From Rufibacter radiotolerans (GTDB lineage Bacteria > Bacteroidota > Bacteroidia > Cytophagales > Hymenobacteraceae): DNA of 64,000 bases. The stretch spans positions 2,006,408-2,070,407 of the forward strand of contig NZ_CP010777.1 in NCBI RefSeq assembly GCF_001078055.1. Direction: 5' to 3'. The translations under genes and the position numbers were made by a program. Under the pieces are notes generated by a model. The model worked only from the letters and a program-made list of their open reading frames with translations. It did not search any database and was not told the DNA's origin. This document shows positions 8,431-17,611 of this stretch, in pieces; the stretch's first letter is position 1, and each line of letters begins with the position of its first letter.

Positions 8431-8470
8431 AGGAACTATTTTGTTTTAAAACCGATAAAAATTCTACTTT

Positions 8471-8510
8471 CTGTTTTAGGGCTTCTTTTTAGAATATAGG
8501 CTTAAAACAG
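8471..8510. repeat. Palindromic intergenic element, copy 5
   Basis: CTGTTTTAGGGCTTC and a diverged complement ending AGGCTTAAAACAG. It lies between convergent genes, 46 bases from the recQ stop. Confidence 0.7.
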
Positions 8511-8555
8511 GAAATCAAGAACTCTCATATTAATAGGATAATTTTTAGTTAATTT

Positions 8556-10697
8556 TTAAACAGTAGCAGATTCCTTATTGTATCTTCCAATGGAAAGCCG
8601 AATTTTAAGGTAATCAATCTGTCCATCCAGGGTATCAAAAATCGGTTTCATGGCAGCGGTCTGTCCGGTTTTAAGAATAGCTTCCTTCACCCGCTCATAC
8701 TCCCACTCTGAAAGGTACGGCCGTAAGTCTACATCATACCCTTGCTGGTACAGCGTAGCCAGGTGAGAGTAAATAGTAGCCAACTGGACCTGTCGGTTCA
8801 CCGAAATCTCTTCTGGTGACAAACCTTGCCTGAGCATTTCATAGGTAACTAAATGGGTAGTTCCTTTGATTTTTGCCTGCTGTTGTGTAGCCTGCTGGGA
8901 CAGAAAGCTCAGGATGGAATTGATAAAGATCTCGCCGTACTGTTCATACTTAGCCTGGGCCACCCCAGAGATAGCCAGAAACGCGAGCTTGTTGGTAGGT
9001 TTCAACTCGGCAATCTCCTGCAGGGTATTGTCATTGAACACCAGGTAGGGGGCTATGTTCCGTTCGGTAGCCAGATCTTTCCTGAGCTGGCGCAGATGGT
9101 CAAACAAGGCCACGGCACCGACACTGCGGGATTTCCCTTTCGATCTTCTTTCTTTTTCCTCTTTAAGGTCAATGGCCTGGAATTTCACCAGTTCCACCGT
9201 GCGTCCTTTAAACAACACCTCTTCGCTGGCATTATTCAGCTTCAGGGCGCCATGTTCATCATAGGCCACCTCCAGAAAACCCCGGTTGATCAGTTGGTGA
9301 ATATACCGCTGCCATTCCTGGGCCGGCACATCTCTCCCAGCCCCAAAAGTTTTGAGTTTATCATACCCCCGGGACAAGCTCTGCTGATTGCGGGAGCCAC
9401 GAAGAATATCCACCACTTGGGCAGAAGCAACGGTTTCCTTGGTGCGGGCCACCGCCGACAGTATTTTCTGGGCCAGTTCGGTTCCGTTGAAAGAAGTAGG
9501 CGGGTTATCACAGATATCACAGCTTCCGCAGTTGCCTGGGTATTCTTCCCCAAAGTAATGCATGAGGGTTTTACGCCGGCAGCTGGTGCTTTCGGCGTAC
9601 TGCTGCATGCGGTCCAGCTTGGCTAAAGACAGCGCCTGCTCTTTGGAGTTCTCCCCCTGCGTAATAATATCGCGCAGGGTCATGACATCTGCCAGGCTAT
9701 GGAAAAGCAGCGCTTCGGCGGCGGCTCCGTCACGGCCACCCCTTCCTATCTCCTGATAATAACTCTCCAGGTTTTTGGGCAGGTTGTAATGGATAACCCA
9801 GCGCACATTAGATTTATCAATCCCCATACCGAAGGCAATGGTGGCGCACATGATCTGCACGTTGTCCTGCAAAAAGCGCTCCTGCACCCGGTCCCGGTCC
9901 TTAGCCGACAAACCCGCATGGTAATAGTCAGCGTTATAGCCTTTTTCTTTCAGTTTGGTGGCCAGGGTCTCAGTGGCCTTCCGGCTTAAGCAGTAAATTA
10001 TACCGGGCTGGAAGGGCCGTTCCTCAATAAAGTCAAGGATGGCTTCCATGCGCTTCTGGCCCGGCTGCACCTGCAGGTAAATATTGGGCCGGTCAAAGGA
10101 CGAGCTGAATACTTTGGGGTTCTGGAGATACAGCTGGGTAAGAATGTCCCGCTGGGTAAGTTTATCTGCCGTGGCGGTAAGGGCAATGACCGGAACCTCC
10201 GGGAACTGCAGTTTCAGATTTTTGAGTTGCAGGTATTCTGGCCGGAAATCATGGCCCCAGGCTGAGATACAGTGCGCTTCATCAATGGCGAACAGGTTTA
10301 TTTGCAGCCGCTTGAGAAAGGAGAAGAACCCCGCAGAGAGTAATTTCTCCGGGGACACGTAGAGCATTTTCAGCCTTCCGTCAAAACATTGCTGCTCTAT
10401 CAGTTGCTGTTCTTTGGTGGATTGGGAGCTATTAAGGTACCCGGCATTTACGCCGTTCCCCAGTAGGGCTTCCACCTGGTCTTTCATTAAGGCTATAAGG
10501 GGAGATACCACCACGCTTAAGCCGGGCATCACCAGACCGGGCACCTGGTAGCAGATAGATTTTCCGCCCCCGGTAGGCATGAGTACCACCGTATCTTTTT
10601 TGGCTAAAACGTTGGCGATGATATCTTCCTGTCCCGGTCTGAACTGATCATATCCAAAATATAGTTTCAGAACCTCCCGCGCTTCCCTTACTTCCAT
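8556..10697 (-). CDS. recQ: ATP-dependent DNA helicase RecQ
   Basis: A 713-residue RecQ. In order: helicase lobes with Walker A PTGGGKS and the DEAH box AIDEAHCISAWGHDFRPEY, then QEIGRGGRDG (motif VI). The RecQ zinc site follows (C-x16-C-x2-C-x2-C, ending GNCGSCDICDN), then the winged helix (RQC), one HRDC domain (about 515-590) and a C-terminal helix-turn-helix extension of about 100 residues. The extension is common in Bacteroidota RecQ. The ATG at 10697 is chosen over a TTG 30 bases earlier. It acts on recombination intermediates and stalled forks. It stands alone, separated from the upstream gene by a hairpin. Confidence 0.95.
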   Translation of the reverse strand: MEVREAREVLKLYFGYDQFRPGQEDIIANVLAKKDTVVLMPTGGGKSICYQVPGLVMPGLSVVVSPLIALMKDQVEALLGNGVNAGYLNSSQSTKEQQLIEQQCFDGRLKMLYVSPEKLLSAGFFSFLKRLQINLFAIDEAHCISAWGHDFRPEYLQLKNLKLQFPEVPVIALTATADKLTQRDILTQLYLQNPKVFSSSFDRPNIYLQVQPGQKRMEAILDFIEERPFQPGIIYCLSRKATETLATKLKEKGYNADYYHAGLSAKDRDRVQERFLQDNVQIMCATIAFGMGIDKSNVRWVIHYNLPKNLESYYQEIGRGGRDGAAAEALLFHSLADVMTLRDIITQGENSKEQALSLAKLDRMQQYAESTSCRRKTLMHYFGEEYPGNCGSCDICDNPPTSFNGTELAQKILSAVARTKETVASAQVVDILRGSRNQQSLSRGYDKLKTFGAGRDVPAQEWQRYIHQLINRGFLEVAYDEHGALKLNNASEEVLFKGRTVELVKFQAIDLKEEKERRSKGKSRSVGAVALFDHLRQLRKDLATERNIAPYLVFNDNTLQEIAELKPTNKLAFLAISGVAQAKYEQYGEIFINSILSFLSQQATQQQAKIKGTTHLVTYEMLRQGLSPEEISVNRQVQLATIYSHLATLYQQGYDVDLRPYLSEWEYERVKEAILKTGQTAAMKPIFDTLDGQIDYLKIRLSIGRYNKESATV

Positions 10698-10772
10698 TTC
10701 TAAGCTGTTTTTACAAAAATACGCCAAAAACGCATCTTATCCTTCTTCTCCTGTAGGGCTATAAACAAGAAT

Positions 10773-10800
10773 GGCCCGGAAAAAGCTTCCGGGCCTTTCT
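10773..10800 (-). terminator. Hairpin between the small membrane protein gene and recQ
   Basis: Arms GGCCCGGAA and TTCCGGGCC with a 5-base loop, followed by TTTCTATT on the plus strand. It lies downstream of the minus-strand operon ending at 10821. Confidence 0.65.
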
Positions 10801-10820
10801 ATTAATTTAAAAGAATAGGT

Positions 10821-11156
10821 CTACCCTACCACACTGTCAATAATAGAGGTGACAATGGATAGCACCAGACTGAAAAGGATGGCGGTGATTAAGCCAGTGA
10901 TTTCAAATCCATCCAGTAAAAAGTCGGCTAGGTACAGGATAAGGGCGTTGATCACCAACAGAAACAGACCCAGCGTCAAGAACGTGATGGGAATGGTGAG
11001 CATAACCAAAATAGGCCGTACCACAGCATTTAATAAAGCCAGTACCAGGGCCAGAATAATGGCGCTGCCAATGCCATCAATGCTTACCCCAGGAAAGAAC
11101 TGGGCCAGGAAAAAGGCGACTATGCCCGTGATAATGATTTTAAGGATGAATCCCAT
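10821..11156 (-). CDS. Phage holin family / PF04020 four-helix membrane protein
   Basis: The 111-residue protein is almost wholly hydrophobic, with four predicted membrane helices. The motif LLNAVVRPILVMLTIPITFLTLG (around residues 40-60) is diagnostic of PF04020 (mycobacterial 4 TMS phage holin superfamily). The family name is by homology only; it is widespread in bacteria without prophages and its role is unknown. It lies 18 bases after the arginase-family gene and is probably the last gene of the polyamine operon. Confidence 0.85.
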   Translation of the reverse strand: MGFILKIIITGIVAFFLAQFFPGVSIDGIGSAIILALVLALLNAVVRPILVMLTIPITFLTLGLFLLVINALILYLADFLLDGFEITGLITAILFSLVLSIVTSIIDSVVG

Positions 11157-11174
11157 AGTTTTTGGTAGTGTAGG

Positions 11175-12266
11175 TTATAAAGAAGCTTCTAATCTTTTCT
11201 GTGATACGGCCATCCAGTTACATAGTTTGTACAGCAACCGGGCCCCTACGTTTCCATTCCATTCACTCTCCCCGGGTGCCACCTCGCACAAATCAAAACC
11301 AATGATTTCCCTGCCAGATTTCACCAAGGCTTTGATAAGATAAACGGCTTCTTCAAACTCAAATCCGCCGGGCACGGGCGTACCGGTAGCCGGGCACAGT
11401 TTAGGGTCCAGCCCGTCAATGTCAAAGCTGATGTACACTTTCTGAGGCAATTGCGCGATGATCTTCTTACACTGCTTTTTCCAGGAGGTGCCTTCATACA
11501 TCTTGGTTTTGATCCTGCTATCATAAAAGGTGGTGATTCTGCCGTTGGACTGGTCCACCAATTCGGCCTCGGCCTGGCAAAGGTCCCTAATGCCTACCTG
11601 CACCAATTTCTTTACCTGCGGAATTTTCAAGGCGTTGAACATGATGGAGGCGTGCGAATAGGTGAAGCCTTCATAGGCATCACGAAGGTCTGCGTGCGCG
11701 TCTACCTGCAGAATGCCGTACTCCTCGTGCTTTTCCGCCAGGGCATGCATGAAGCCCAGTGGGGTGCTGTGGTCACCGCCCAAAACGCCCACCAGCTTGC
11801 CTTCCTCTAAATATTTCAGGGTTTCTTTTTTAGACCATTGAAGCAGCTCTTCCCCCTTTTTATTCACCTCTTTTAAAGTAGAAGCAAATTTATCCGTTGG
11901 GCCCTGGCTGCCTTGCTCTAACCACCCAATGTATTCCTCGGTTTGGGCACGCAGGCGCTGGCTTTCCTGCGTCCATTCCTCAGAGATAGTGGGCATGTGA
12001 ATACCCAAATGCCACGCATCAGGCAACTCCGGGTCAAACAAGTCTAATTGCGGGGAGGCATCCCGCACGGCTGCAGGGCCTTCGGCGGTGCCGGCATTAT
12101 AGGAAACCGTCACTTCCCAGGGAATTGGAAAGATAACAATCTCAGATTCTTTCTCTGTGAAAGGAAGCCCAAACAAACCGCTGCCTAGTTCCCCTACCCC
12201 GTTCTGGTCAAATGCGGTAATCTTGGCATGTTTAGAGTCACACATGGTGGGCATGTTCATATTCAT
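11175..12266 (-). CDS. speB: Arginase/agmatinase family ureohydrolase
   Basis: A 363-residue enzyme of the ureohydrolase fold with the full binuclear manganese site: GGDHS, VDAHADLRDAYEG, SFDIDGLDP, and the late Glu in DLCEVAPGES. Members of this branch are annotated as agmatinase, which yields putrescine and urea; arginase or formimidoylglutamase activity cannot be excluded from sequence. It is about 60 residues longer than typical SpeB because of an insert between the N-terminus and the GGDHS motif. It starts 4 bases after the SpeD-SpeE fusion stop, so the two are cotranscribed. That context argues for a putrescine-producing role. Confidence 0.82.
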   Translation of the reverse strand: MNMNMPTMCDSKHAKITAFDQNGVGELGSGLFGLPFTEKESEIVIFPIPWEVTVSYNAGTAEGPAAVRDASPQLDLFDPELPDAWHLGIHMPTISEEWTQESQRLRAQTEEYIGWLEQGSQGPTDKFASTLKEVNKKGEELLQWSKKETLKYLEEGKLVGVLGGDHSTPLGFMHALAEKHEEYGILQVDAHADLRDAYEGFTYSHASIMFNALKIPQVKKLVQVGIRDLCQAEAELVDQSNGRITTFYDSRIKTKMYEGTSWKKQCKKIIAQLPQKVYISFDIDGLDPKLCPATGTPVPGGFEFEEAVYLIKALVKSGREIIGFDLCEVAPGESEWNGNVGARLLYKLCNWMAVSQKRLEASL

Positions 12267-12270
12267 AGTC

Positions 12271-13554
12271 TTAGGCTTTAGGAGAAAGCATTTCTTTTAC
12301 AAAGTTGGGCAAGGCGAAAGCGGCCACGTGCATGTCTTCATTGTAATACCGCAAGCGCTGCTCCCGTGAGAATGCGGCCGCCGCTTCTTGGTTGTATTTT
12401 TTAGGATGCACGTTTCCTTTGGAACTGAAGGAGAAACTCCAGGTTCCGGTAGGGTACGTAGGAATGGCCGCTAGGTAGCAATGCACTTTTTCCTGCCCAA
12501 AAATGGATTTATACGTTTCGTAAATCTCTGTGAACACCTTGGCGTTGAAACGCGGCGACTCGCTCTGGGTGATCATCACGCCTTCGGCCGTAAGGCAGCG
12601 GTACACCTCTGAATAAAACTCGGCGGTGAAAAGCCCCTCTCCCGGACCAACCGGGTCAGCGGAATCTACAATGATGATGTCAAAGGCTTCGTCTGGGCAC
12701 TCCTGAATGTATTTGATGCCGTCTTCCACGAGCAGCTTCAGTTTGGGGTGTCCAAAGGCGCTGGCGGTTTCAGGCAGGTGCAGCTTGCTGGCTTCTATGA
12801 CCAGATCGTCTATCTCTACCAGCACCACTTCCTTAATGCTCTCATGGCGCAATAATTCCCGAACGGTACCGCCGTCTCCTCCACCAATCACCAGGGCCCG
12901 CTTCACGTTGCCATGGCTGAACACCGGTACGTGCGTGATCATCTCATGGTACACGTACTCATCTTTCTGGGTGCACATGACCATGCCGTCCAGGGTAAGC
13001 ATGTTGCCGTAGGCCAAGGTCTCAAACACCTCTACCTTCTGGTAAGGCGACTGCTTTTTGTACAGCTGGTTGCCGGTGTGTTTCAGGGAAAGGGCAATGT
13101 TTTCGTCGCGTTCCGTGAACCAGACATCACGGGTGATGGTTGGCAACGGCGTAACCGCCTGGCCGGTGTCGCGGGCCTCCACGGTAAAATCTGTCCGTTT
13201 GAGCAGGCTCTGCTGTCCCCGGCGGCACTCCATGGAAGAGCCATGGCTGGCTTTGAAGGCTTCCTGCAGATAGTTGTAAGACACCCAGGGGTTCACCGAA
13301 TCTCCGCAGGTAAACAAATCCACCGCGGCATAGCCGTATTCTGGCCAGGTGTGAATCGCCAGGTGGCTTTCCTGGATCACCACTACCCCAGAAACGCCAT
13401 AAGGCGAAAAGTGATGGAAGGTGCTATTGATCACCGTGGCCCCGGCGGTTTCGGCGGCAGCCACCATGCTGTTCTCAATGTGTACCACATCATTCATCAA
13501 CTCTGGGGAGCAGTTGTAAAACTCCACCAGAATATGCCTTCCTAAAGCGTCCAT
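12271..13554 (-). CDS. speDE: S-adenosylmethionine decarboxylase fused to spermidine synthase
   Basis: A 427-residue fusion. Residues 1-120 are a prokaryotic AdoMet decarboxylase: [12 protein letters not shown], the proenzyme cleavage site before the Ser in [12 protein letters not shown], and the catalytic Cys in LFTCGD. Residues about 135-427 are a spermidine synthase, with [13 protein letters not shown], the acidic [11 protein letters not shown] and [18 protein letters not shown] (catalytic Asp). One polypeptide would thus make decarboxylated AdoMet and transfer its aminopropyl group to putrescine. The ATG at 13554 matches the family start; a frame extension of 16 codons upstream has no ATG. 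It is the first gene of an operon with the ureohydrolase. Confidence 0.9.
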   Translation of the reverse strand: MDALGRHILVEFYNCSPELMNDVVHIENSMVAAAETAGATVINSTFHHFSPYGVSGVVVIQESHLAIHTWPEYGYAAVDLFTCGDSVNPWVSYNYLQEAFKASHGSSMECRRGQQSLLKRTDFTVEARDTGQAVTPLPTITRDVWFTERDENIALSLKHTGNQLYKKQSPYQKVEVFETLAYGNMLTLDGMVMCTQKDEYVYHEMITHVPVFSHGNVKRALVIGGGDGGTVRELLRHESIKEVVLVEIDDLVIEASKLHLPETASAFGHPKLKLLVEDGIKYIQECPDEAFDIIIVDSADPVGPGEGLFTAEFYSEVYRCLTAEGVMITQSESPRFNAKVFTEIYETYKSIFGQEKVHCYLAAIPTYPTGTWSFSFSSKGNVHPKKYNQEAAAAFSREQRLRYYNEDMHVAAFALPNFVKEMLSPKA

Positions 13555-13636
13555 AGGTAATTGGTTAGTTGTATTATTTGTTTCAGACGCGCAAAACAAC
13601 AAAAAAGATACTGTAATGAAAAGATTGCCCAGGTTT

Positions 13637-13677
13637 GCGTTTTAGGGCTGTTTTCAGAAAAACGGGCTTAAAACGGG
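13637..13677. repeat. Palindromic intergenic element, copy 6
   Basis: GCGTTTTAGGGCTGTTTTC and AAACGGGCTTAAAACGGGC. It lies between the chemosensory operon and the polyamine operon, next to a terminator. Confidence 0.75.
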
Positions 13678-13688
13678 CTATGCTGCTT

Positions 13689-13735
13689 TTCTACACGCAA
13701 AAGAGCCGCTTCTGGCGGCTCTTTTGCGTGTAGAA
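13689..13735 (-). terminator. Terminator of the chemosensory operon
   Basis: A perfect 21-base stem (first arm TTCTACACGCAAAAGAGCC, continuing GC) with a 3-4 base loop, 21 bases past the cheC stop codon. Confidence 0.8.
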
Positions 13736-13755
13736 AAATGTCTTTTAAGTTTCCC

Positions 13756-14382
13756 TTACTTGGTCAGGAAATTATAGGACCTGATAATCTCCAGTATCTT
13801 AATGAAAGTGTTAGTGTCAAAGAATAGCAGCAAGGGTAGTTCCACCATCTGGTTGTAATTGTTGGTGAATTGGGTAATTACGGTGAACACCAAGGGCTGG
13901 AAAAGCGGGTGCTCTGTAAAAATGCCTTTCAGTGATTCTCCAATATCATGTTTGGGCGCAATGGGCGGCGAACCGTAGATGTTGGCTTTCAGGATGTTGG
14001 CCAATTGGGTCACAAGGGCTCCGGTAATGATGTTACTTACCTCCAGCAGCAAAGATTCCTGCATTTCTGAGAGGGGCTCATTGCCTTCTACCTTCATACC
14101 CAGGCAGACATCTGAAAGTTGCTGCACGTGTTTTTCAGAGAAAAGCATAAGGGTAGAGCCGTTCAACTCCCCTTTGATGTCTGACTGAATGATGGTATGC
14201 GAATTCTCATACGCCCGTACAATCTTCAGGAGTTCTTCGGCTTCCATCAATTGCAGGTCTGGCACTTTTAACAGCACACGGTCTTTGGCTATGGCTGCAA
14301 ACGAGTCTGCCGCGCGGGCTAAACCTATGTTGAGGATTTCCTTGATGATATCCCGCTCTAGTTCATTTACTTGAAGCTCCAT
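13756..14382 (-). CDS. cheC: CheC-like CheY-P phosphatase
   Basis: A 208-residue CheC-type protein with two active-site helices: KEILNIGLARAADSFAAI (residues 15-32) and LLLEVSNIITGALVTQL (near 110-126). Both keep the E-x2-N pair that hydrolyses phospho-Asp in CheY. The Pro following each helix (VPDLQ, GSPPIAP) is also present. It should dephosphorylate the CheY encoded in the same operon. It is the last gene, 36 bases after cheA, and precedes a strong terminator. Its tail of about 40 residues is longer than in minimal CheX proteins. No CheD gene is seen in the window. Confidence 0.85.
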   Translation of the reverse strand: MELQVNELERDIIKEILNIGLARAADSFAAIAKDRVLLKVPDLQLMEAEELLKIVRAYENSHTIIQSDIKGELNGSTLMLFSEKHVQQLSDVCLGMKVEGNEPLSEMQESLLLEVSNIITGALVTQLANILKANIYGSPPIAPKHDIGESLKGIFTEHPLFQPLVFTVITQFTNNYNQMVELPLLLFFDTNTFIKILEIIRSYNFLTK

Positions 14383-14418
14383 GAATCAGGCATTAAAAAT
14401 TAAATTTCCCATCTGCAC

Positions 14419-16050
14419 TTACCTTCTGGCTATAAAATAACGCGTAATGGCGGCCACATCCAGCACCAGGCAGACTTTGCCCGAGCCCAATAGGGTTACC
14501 CCCGCATAAATCTCAATCGTGTTCACCGGCTTGCTTAACGCTTTGATCACTATATCCTGCTGCCGTAACAGCTTGTCTACAATGAGCCCCAGTTTCCGGT
14601 TGTTGTAGGTCACTATGATAATGTTCTGCTGGTCACCTTCCAGCTTTGATTTGTTGCCGTTGTATTCACTGATATCTGAGTTGAACAACTCTTTCAGGTA
14701 CACAACGGTAATGGTCTCCCCATTGATATCTGCTACCAGCAAATCTCCCACTTCATGCAGCTCGGTAGACGGCAGCGCTATCACAGAGTCTGTGTGCATG
14801 AGCGGGATGGCGTAGAAATTCTCCTCCACCTGACACAACAAGGCACCCTTTACCGCAATGGAGGTAGGCAGGAACAAGGTGAATGTAGTGCCCTCTCCTT
14901 TTTTGGAGTCTACCTTTATCCTGCCGCCAATGGAATCAATGGCATTTTTCACCACGTCTAGTCCCACGCCACGGCCAGAAACTTCGGTCACTTCTTTGGC
15001 CAGGGAAAAACCCGGTTCAAAAAGGTACGACAATACTTCGGTATCCCGCAGGTCTTCTACGGCATCTGCCGATAAAAAGCCTTTCTGAACAATGGCTTTT
15101 CTTACCTCCTGCTGGTCAATTCCCTTTCCATCGTCGGTTAATTTAAGAATCACCGTGTCCCGGTCGTTCTGCGCCGACAAAATGATGTTTCCCTGCGGAG
15201 ACTTTTTATTTTTCTTGCGAACGTCTGCCTTCTCAATGCCATGTGAAATGGCGTTCCGCATGAGGTGCAGCAAAGAGTCGGTGATAATCTGGAGGATGTT
15301 CCGGTCAATCTGAATGTCCTGCCCCGAAATATCCAAGTTGATTTCCTTCTTCTCAGCTACGGCGATGTCCCGCACAATACGCGGAAATTTGTTGTACAAG
15401 GAACCCACGTTTACCAGGCGGGCATCCATGACGCTGTACTGCAACTCCTCGGTAATGCGGTAGAGGTGCGCGCTTACGTTCTTCAGGTCATCATGGTCTA
15501 GCTCCTTACTAATGGAGAAGATGCGGTCACGGTCAATGATCAACTCTCCTACCAGGTTCAGCAAATGATCCAGCTTCTTGATCTGAATATAGATCAGGTC
15601 TGAAAGCGACAGGTTCTTTGACGTATAATACTTCTGTACTTTAGAAAGCTCAGAGGTATTATCAGCCAGGGAGTTGATGATGATGTCAAGGTTACGTAGC
15701 AAGGCCGGGCTGGGCTCCACTTCTTTGGTACCGTCAATGTTGGTGATCATCTCCCCCAACATATCTATCCCGTCAAAAAGAACCGTCACTACCTCGTCAC
15801 TGAAGACAAGCTCCTTATTCCGGATCATGCCAAAGGCAGTCTCCAGTTTATGGGACACGTCAGCAATGGTCTCGTAGCCTATAGCCTTGGCATTGGCTTT
15901 CAGGTTATGCAACAGCCTGAAAATCTCGGCCAATACCTGCTCGTCTTCAGGGCTCTTCTCTAAATCACTGATGTGCCGGCTAAGCGCATCATAATATTCC
16001 AGTGCCTCTGCGATGAAGATCTCTTTGTACTCCTGTTCTCTTCCCTTCAT
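14419..16050 (-). CDS. cheA: Chemotaxis histidine kinase CheA
   Basis: A 543-residue CheA. The Hpt domain carries phospho-acceptor His48 in RLLHNLKANAKAIGY. The dimerisation helices lie at about 135-205, and the ATPase at about 205-395 has N box LLHLMRNAISHGIE, G boxes DDGKGID and GRGVGLDVV, and GEGTTFTLFLP. A CheW-like domain closes the protein (about 400-540). Only about 30 residues separate Hpt and the dimerisation domain, so the CheY-binding P2 domain seems to be missing; phosphotransfer would need no docking domain. Its first 4 bases overlap the cheB stop (ATGA), so the two are translationally coupled. Confidence 0.93.
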   Translation of the reverse strand: MKGREQEYKEIFIAEALEYYDALSRHISDLEKSPEDEQVLAEIFRLLHNLKANAKAIGYETIADVSHKLETAFGMIRNKELVFSDEVVTVLFDGIDMLGEMITNIDGTKEVEPSPALLRNLDIIINSLADNTSELSKVQKYYTSKNLSLSDLIYIQIKKLDHLLNLVGELIIDRDRIFSISKELDHDDLKNVSAHLYRITEELQYSVMDARLVNVGSLYNKFPRIVRDIAVAEKKEINLDISGQDIQIDRNILQIITDSLLHLMRNAISHGIEKADVRKKNKKSPQGNIILSAQNDRDTVILKLTDDGKGIDQQEVRKAIVQKGFLSADAVEDLRDTEVLSYLFEPGFSLAKEVTEVSGRGVGLDVVKNAIDSIGGRIKVDSKKGEGTTFTLFLPTSIAVKGALLCQVEENFYAIPLMHTDSVIALPSTELHEVGDLLVADINGETITVVYLKELFNSDISEYNGNKSKLEGDQQNIIIVTYNNRKLGLIVDKLLRQQDIVIKALSKPVNTIEIYAGVTLLGSGKVCLVLDVAAITRYFIARR

Positions 16051-17180
16051 CCTATGGCTATCCGTTGGAGCATATGGCTTCTTTTTCGGTCCGCCACAAA
16101 CCGGTTAATAATGGAATTGATCTGGCCCAGGGCAAATTCCCCGTTTACCACCCCGTTTTCTACGGCGGCCTTGGCCATGCCGTAAATAGAGGAAGTAGCC
16201 TCATCTTGCGCTATCACAATACCGCCTTTTCTAATGATCTCTTTGGCGCCAATGCTGCCGTCCTGGCCCATGCCGGTCATGATTACCCCTAATACCTGCT
16301 CCCGCGCGCAGTGGGCAGCAGAGGTCATGAGTTCATTCACAGACGGGGAATCCAGGGCTTGCGAAGGTGCCAGTTCAAGAGAAAGCAAGTTAGGCCAAAA
16401 GGGGTGATGGGTTACCCGCATATTATTTCCGCCCGGGGCGATGATAATGGTTTGCGGGGCAAGTACCATCCCTTGCGTTCCTTCCTCCACCCGCCATTTG
16501 GTTAACTTCTGTAACCGCTGGGCAAGGCGCTTGGTGAACTTTTCAGGCATATGCACCGCCACCAATACCACGGCGGGTTGTTTTAGGTGTAAGTCTTTAA
16601 TAAGATATTCAATAGCGGTAGAGCCACCGGTAGAAGCCCCTAACACAATTACGCTTAGGGGTACTTCCAGTATTGGGGCCTGAGGGACATCTTGGGAATA
16701 GCTAAGTCTTGACAACCTCACCTCCTGACTTTCCTTCTTCGTAACCAATTCATTGGCTTGCCATGAATAAGAACCTACCCACTCCCGTAGCATGGTCATT
16801 AAGCCCGCTTTGCAACCTTCTTTAGCATTAAAGGCGTCATTTGCATTTGGGAATACCTGTTTGGCAAATGATTTAAGGGGGCCAGGTTGCGAAAAACGGG
16901 AGTTAGCCAATTTTTGCGACACCATTAAAAGCAGCGATGACCCTTCTCCATACAAGGGAGTGAAAGACGGAAGCCTTCCGCTTAAAGTTAAACCAGCATC
17001 AGTAACAATAAAATCTGGGCGCGAAGACACCGCCTTGAAGAGGAGTTCTTCTTTTGTTTGGGCAGTATCCACCACCTCCAGAAAGGGCTCCGCGTCAATC
17101 ATGCCGGAAAGCACCAACCTGGAGCGCACGGAAGTGTTGCCCACTAAAACCCTGATTTTATTTTGCTGCGTTTGCTGCAC
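16047..17180 (-). CDS. cheB: CheB methylesterase with degenerate receiver domain
   Basis: The 377 residues have an N-terminal receiver-like domain (about 8-125) and a C-terminal methylesterase (about 180-370). The esterase triad is present: Ser in VLGASTGGS, His in AVHMPEKF, Asp in TGMGQDGS. In the receiver the usual acidic pair is replaced: IRVLVGNTSVRS has Gly14-Asn15 where IRVLVVDDS is normal. Asp61 (FIVTDAGL) remains at the phosphorylation position, but magnesium binding should be impaired. Control by CheA phosphorylation is therefore doubtful. No cheR is found in the window, although a methylesterase implies one elsewhere. Confidence 0.88.
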   Translation of the reverse strand: MQQTQQNKIRVLVGNTSVRSRLVLSGMIDAEPFLEVVDTAQTKEELLFKAVSSRPDFIVTDAGLTLSGRLPSFTPLYGEGSSLLLMVSQKLANSRFSQPGPLKSFAKQVFPNANDAFNAKEGCKAGLMTMLREWVGSYSWQANELVTKKESQEVRLSRLSYSQDVPQAPILEVPLSVIVLGASTGGSTAIEYLIKDLHLKQPAVVLVAVHMPEKFTKRLAQRLQKLTKWRVEEGTQGMVLAPQTIIIAPGGNNMRVTHHPFWPNLLSLELAPSQALDSPSVNELMTSAAHCAREQVLGVIMTGMGQDGSIGAKEIIRKGGIVIAQDEATSSIYGMAKAAVENGVVNGEFALGQINSIINRFVADRKRSHMLQRIAIG

Positions 17181-17207
17181 TTGTAAAGGAAGTCCGGTAA
17201 TACTAGG

Positions 17208-17588
17208 TTAGTCTTCTTTGAAAGCCTGTTGCAACGCCTCCAATACTTTGTCCTCAGAGAAAGGCTTAATGATGTACTGCAAGGCGCCGTATTCAGCGGC
17301 CTCATTCATGATCACTTCCTGACCAACTGCACTAACAATCACTACTTTAATATCTGGGTTATCCTGCTTAATTCCTTTCAGTACATCCAGACCGGTGTTA
17401 TCAGGCAGAATTACATCCAGGGTAACCAGGTCCGGAATTTTGTCTTTGGCCATTTGGATAGCGGTTTTGCCGTCTGGGGCTTCACCTACTACATCATAGC
17501 CCGCATCTAGCAGCATGTTTTTCAACATAGTGCGCATGTAGAAAGAATCATCTACAATTAGTATTCTTTTTTTATCAGTGATTTCCAT
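17208..17588 (-). CDS. cheY: Response regulator CheY
   Basis: A 126-residue stand-alone receiver with all key residues: acidic pair Asp13-Asp14 (LIVDDSFYMRTML), phospho-acceptor Asp58 (LVTLDVILPDNTG), Ser in VIVSAVGQ, and Lys in YIIKPFSED. It lacks an output domain, so it acts by protein binding. No flagellar switch gene is in the window, so the target is unknown. It lies 23 bases after cheW and 27 before cheB. Confidence 0.92.
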   Translation of the reverse strand: MEITDKKRILIVDDSFYMRTMLKNMLLDAGYDVVGEAPDGKTAIQMAKDKIPDLVTLDVILPDNTGLDVLKGIKQDNPDIKVVIVSAVGQEVIMNEAAEYGALQYIIKPFSEDKVLEALQQAFKED

Positions 17589-17611
17589 AAGGTATGTTTA
17601 TGCAATGAGCA

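Noticed and set aside
10821..11156. Phage holin as evidence of a prophage
   Set aside because: PF04020 proteins are chromosomal in many bacteria and no other phage gene is nearby.
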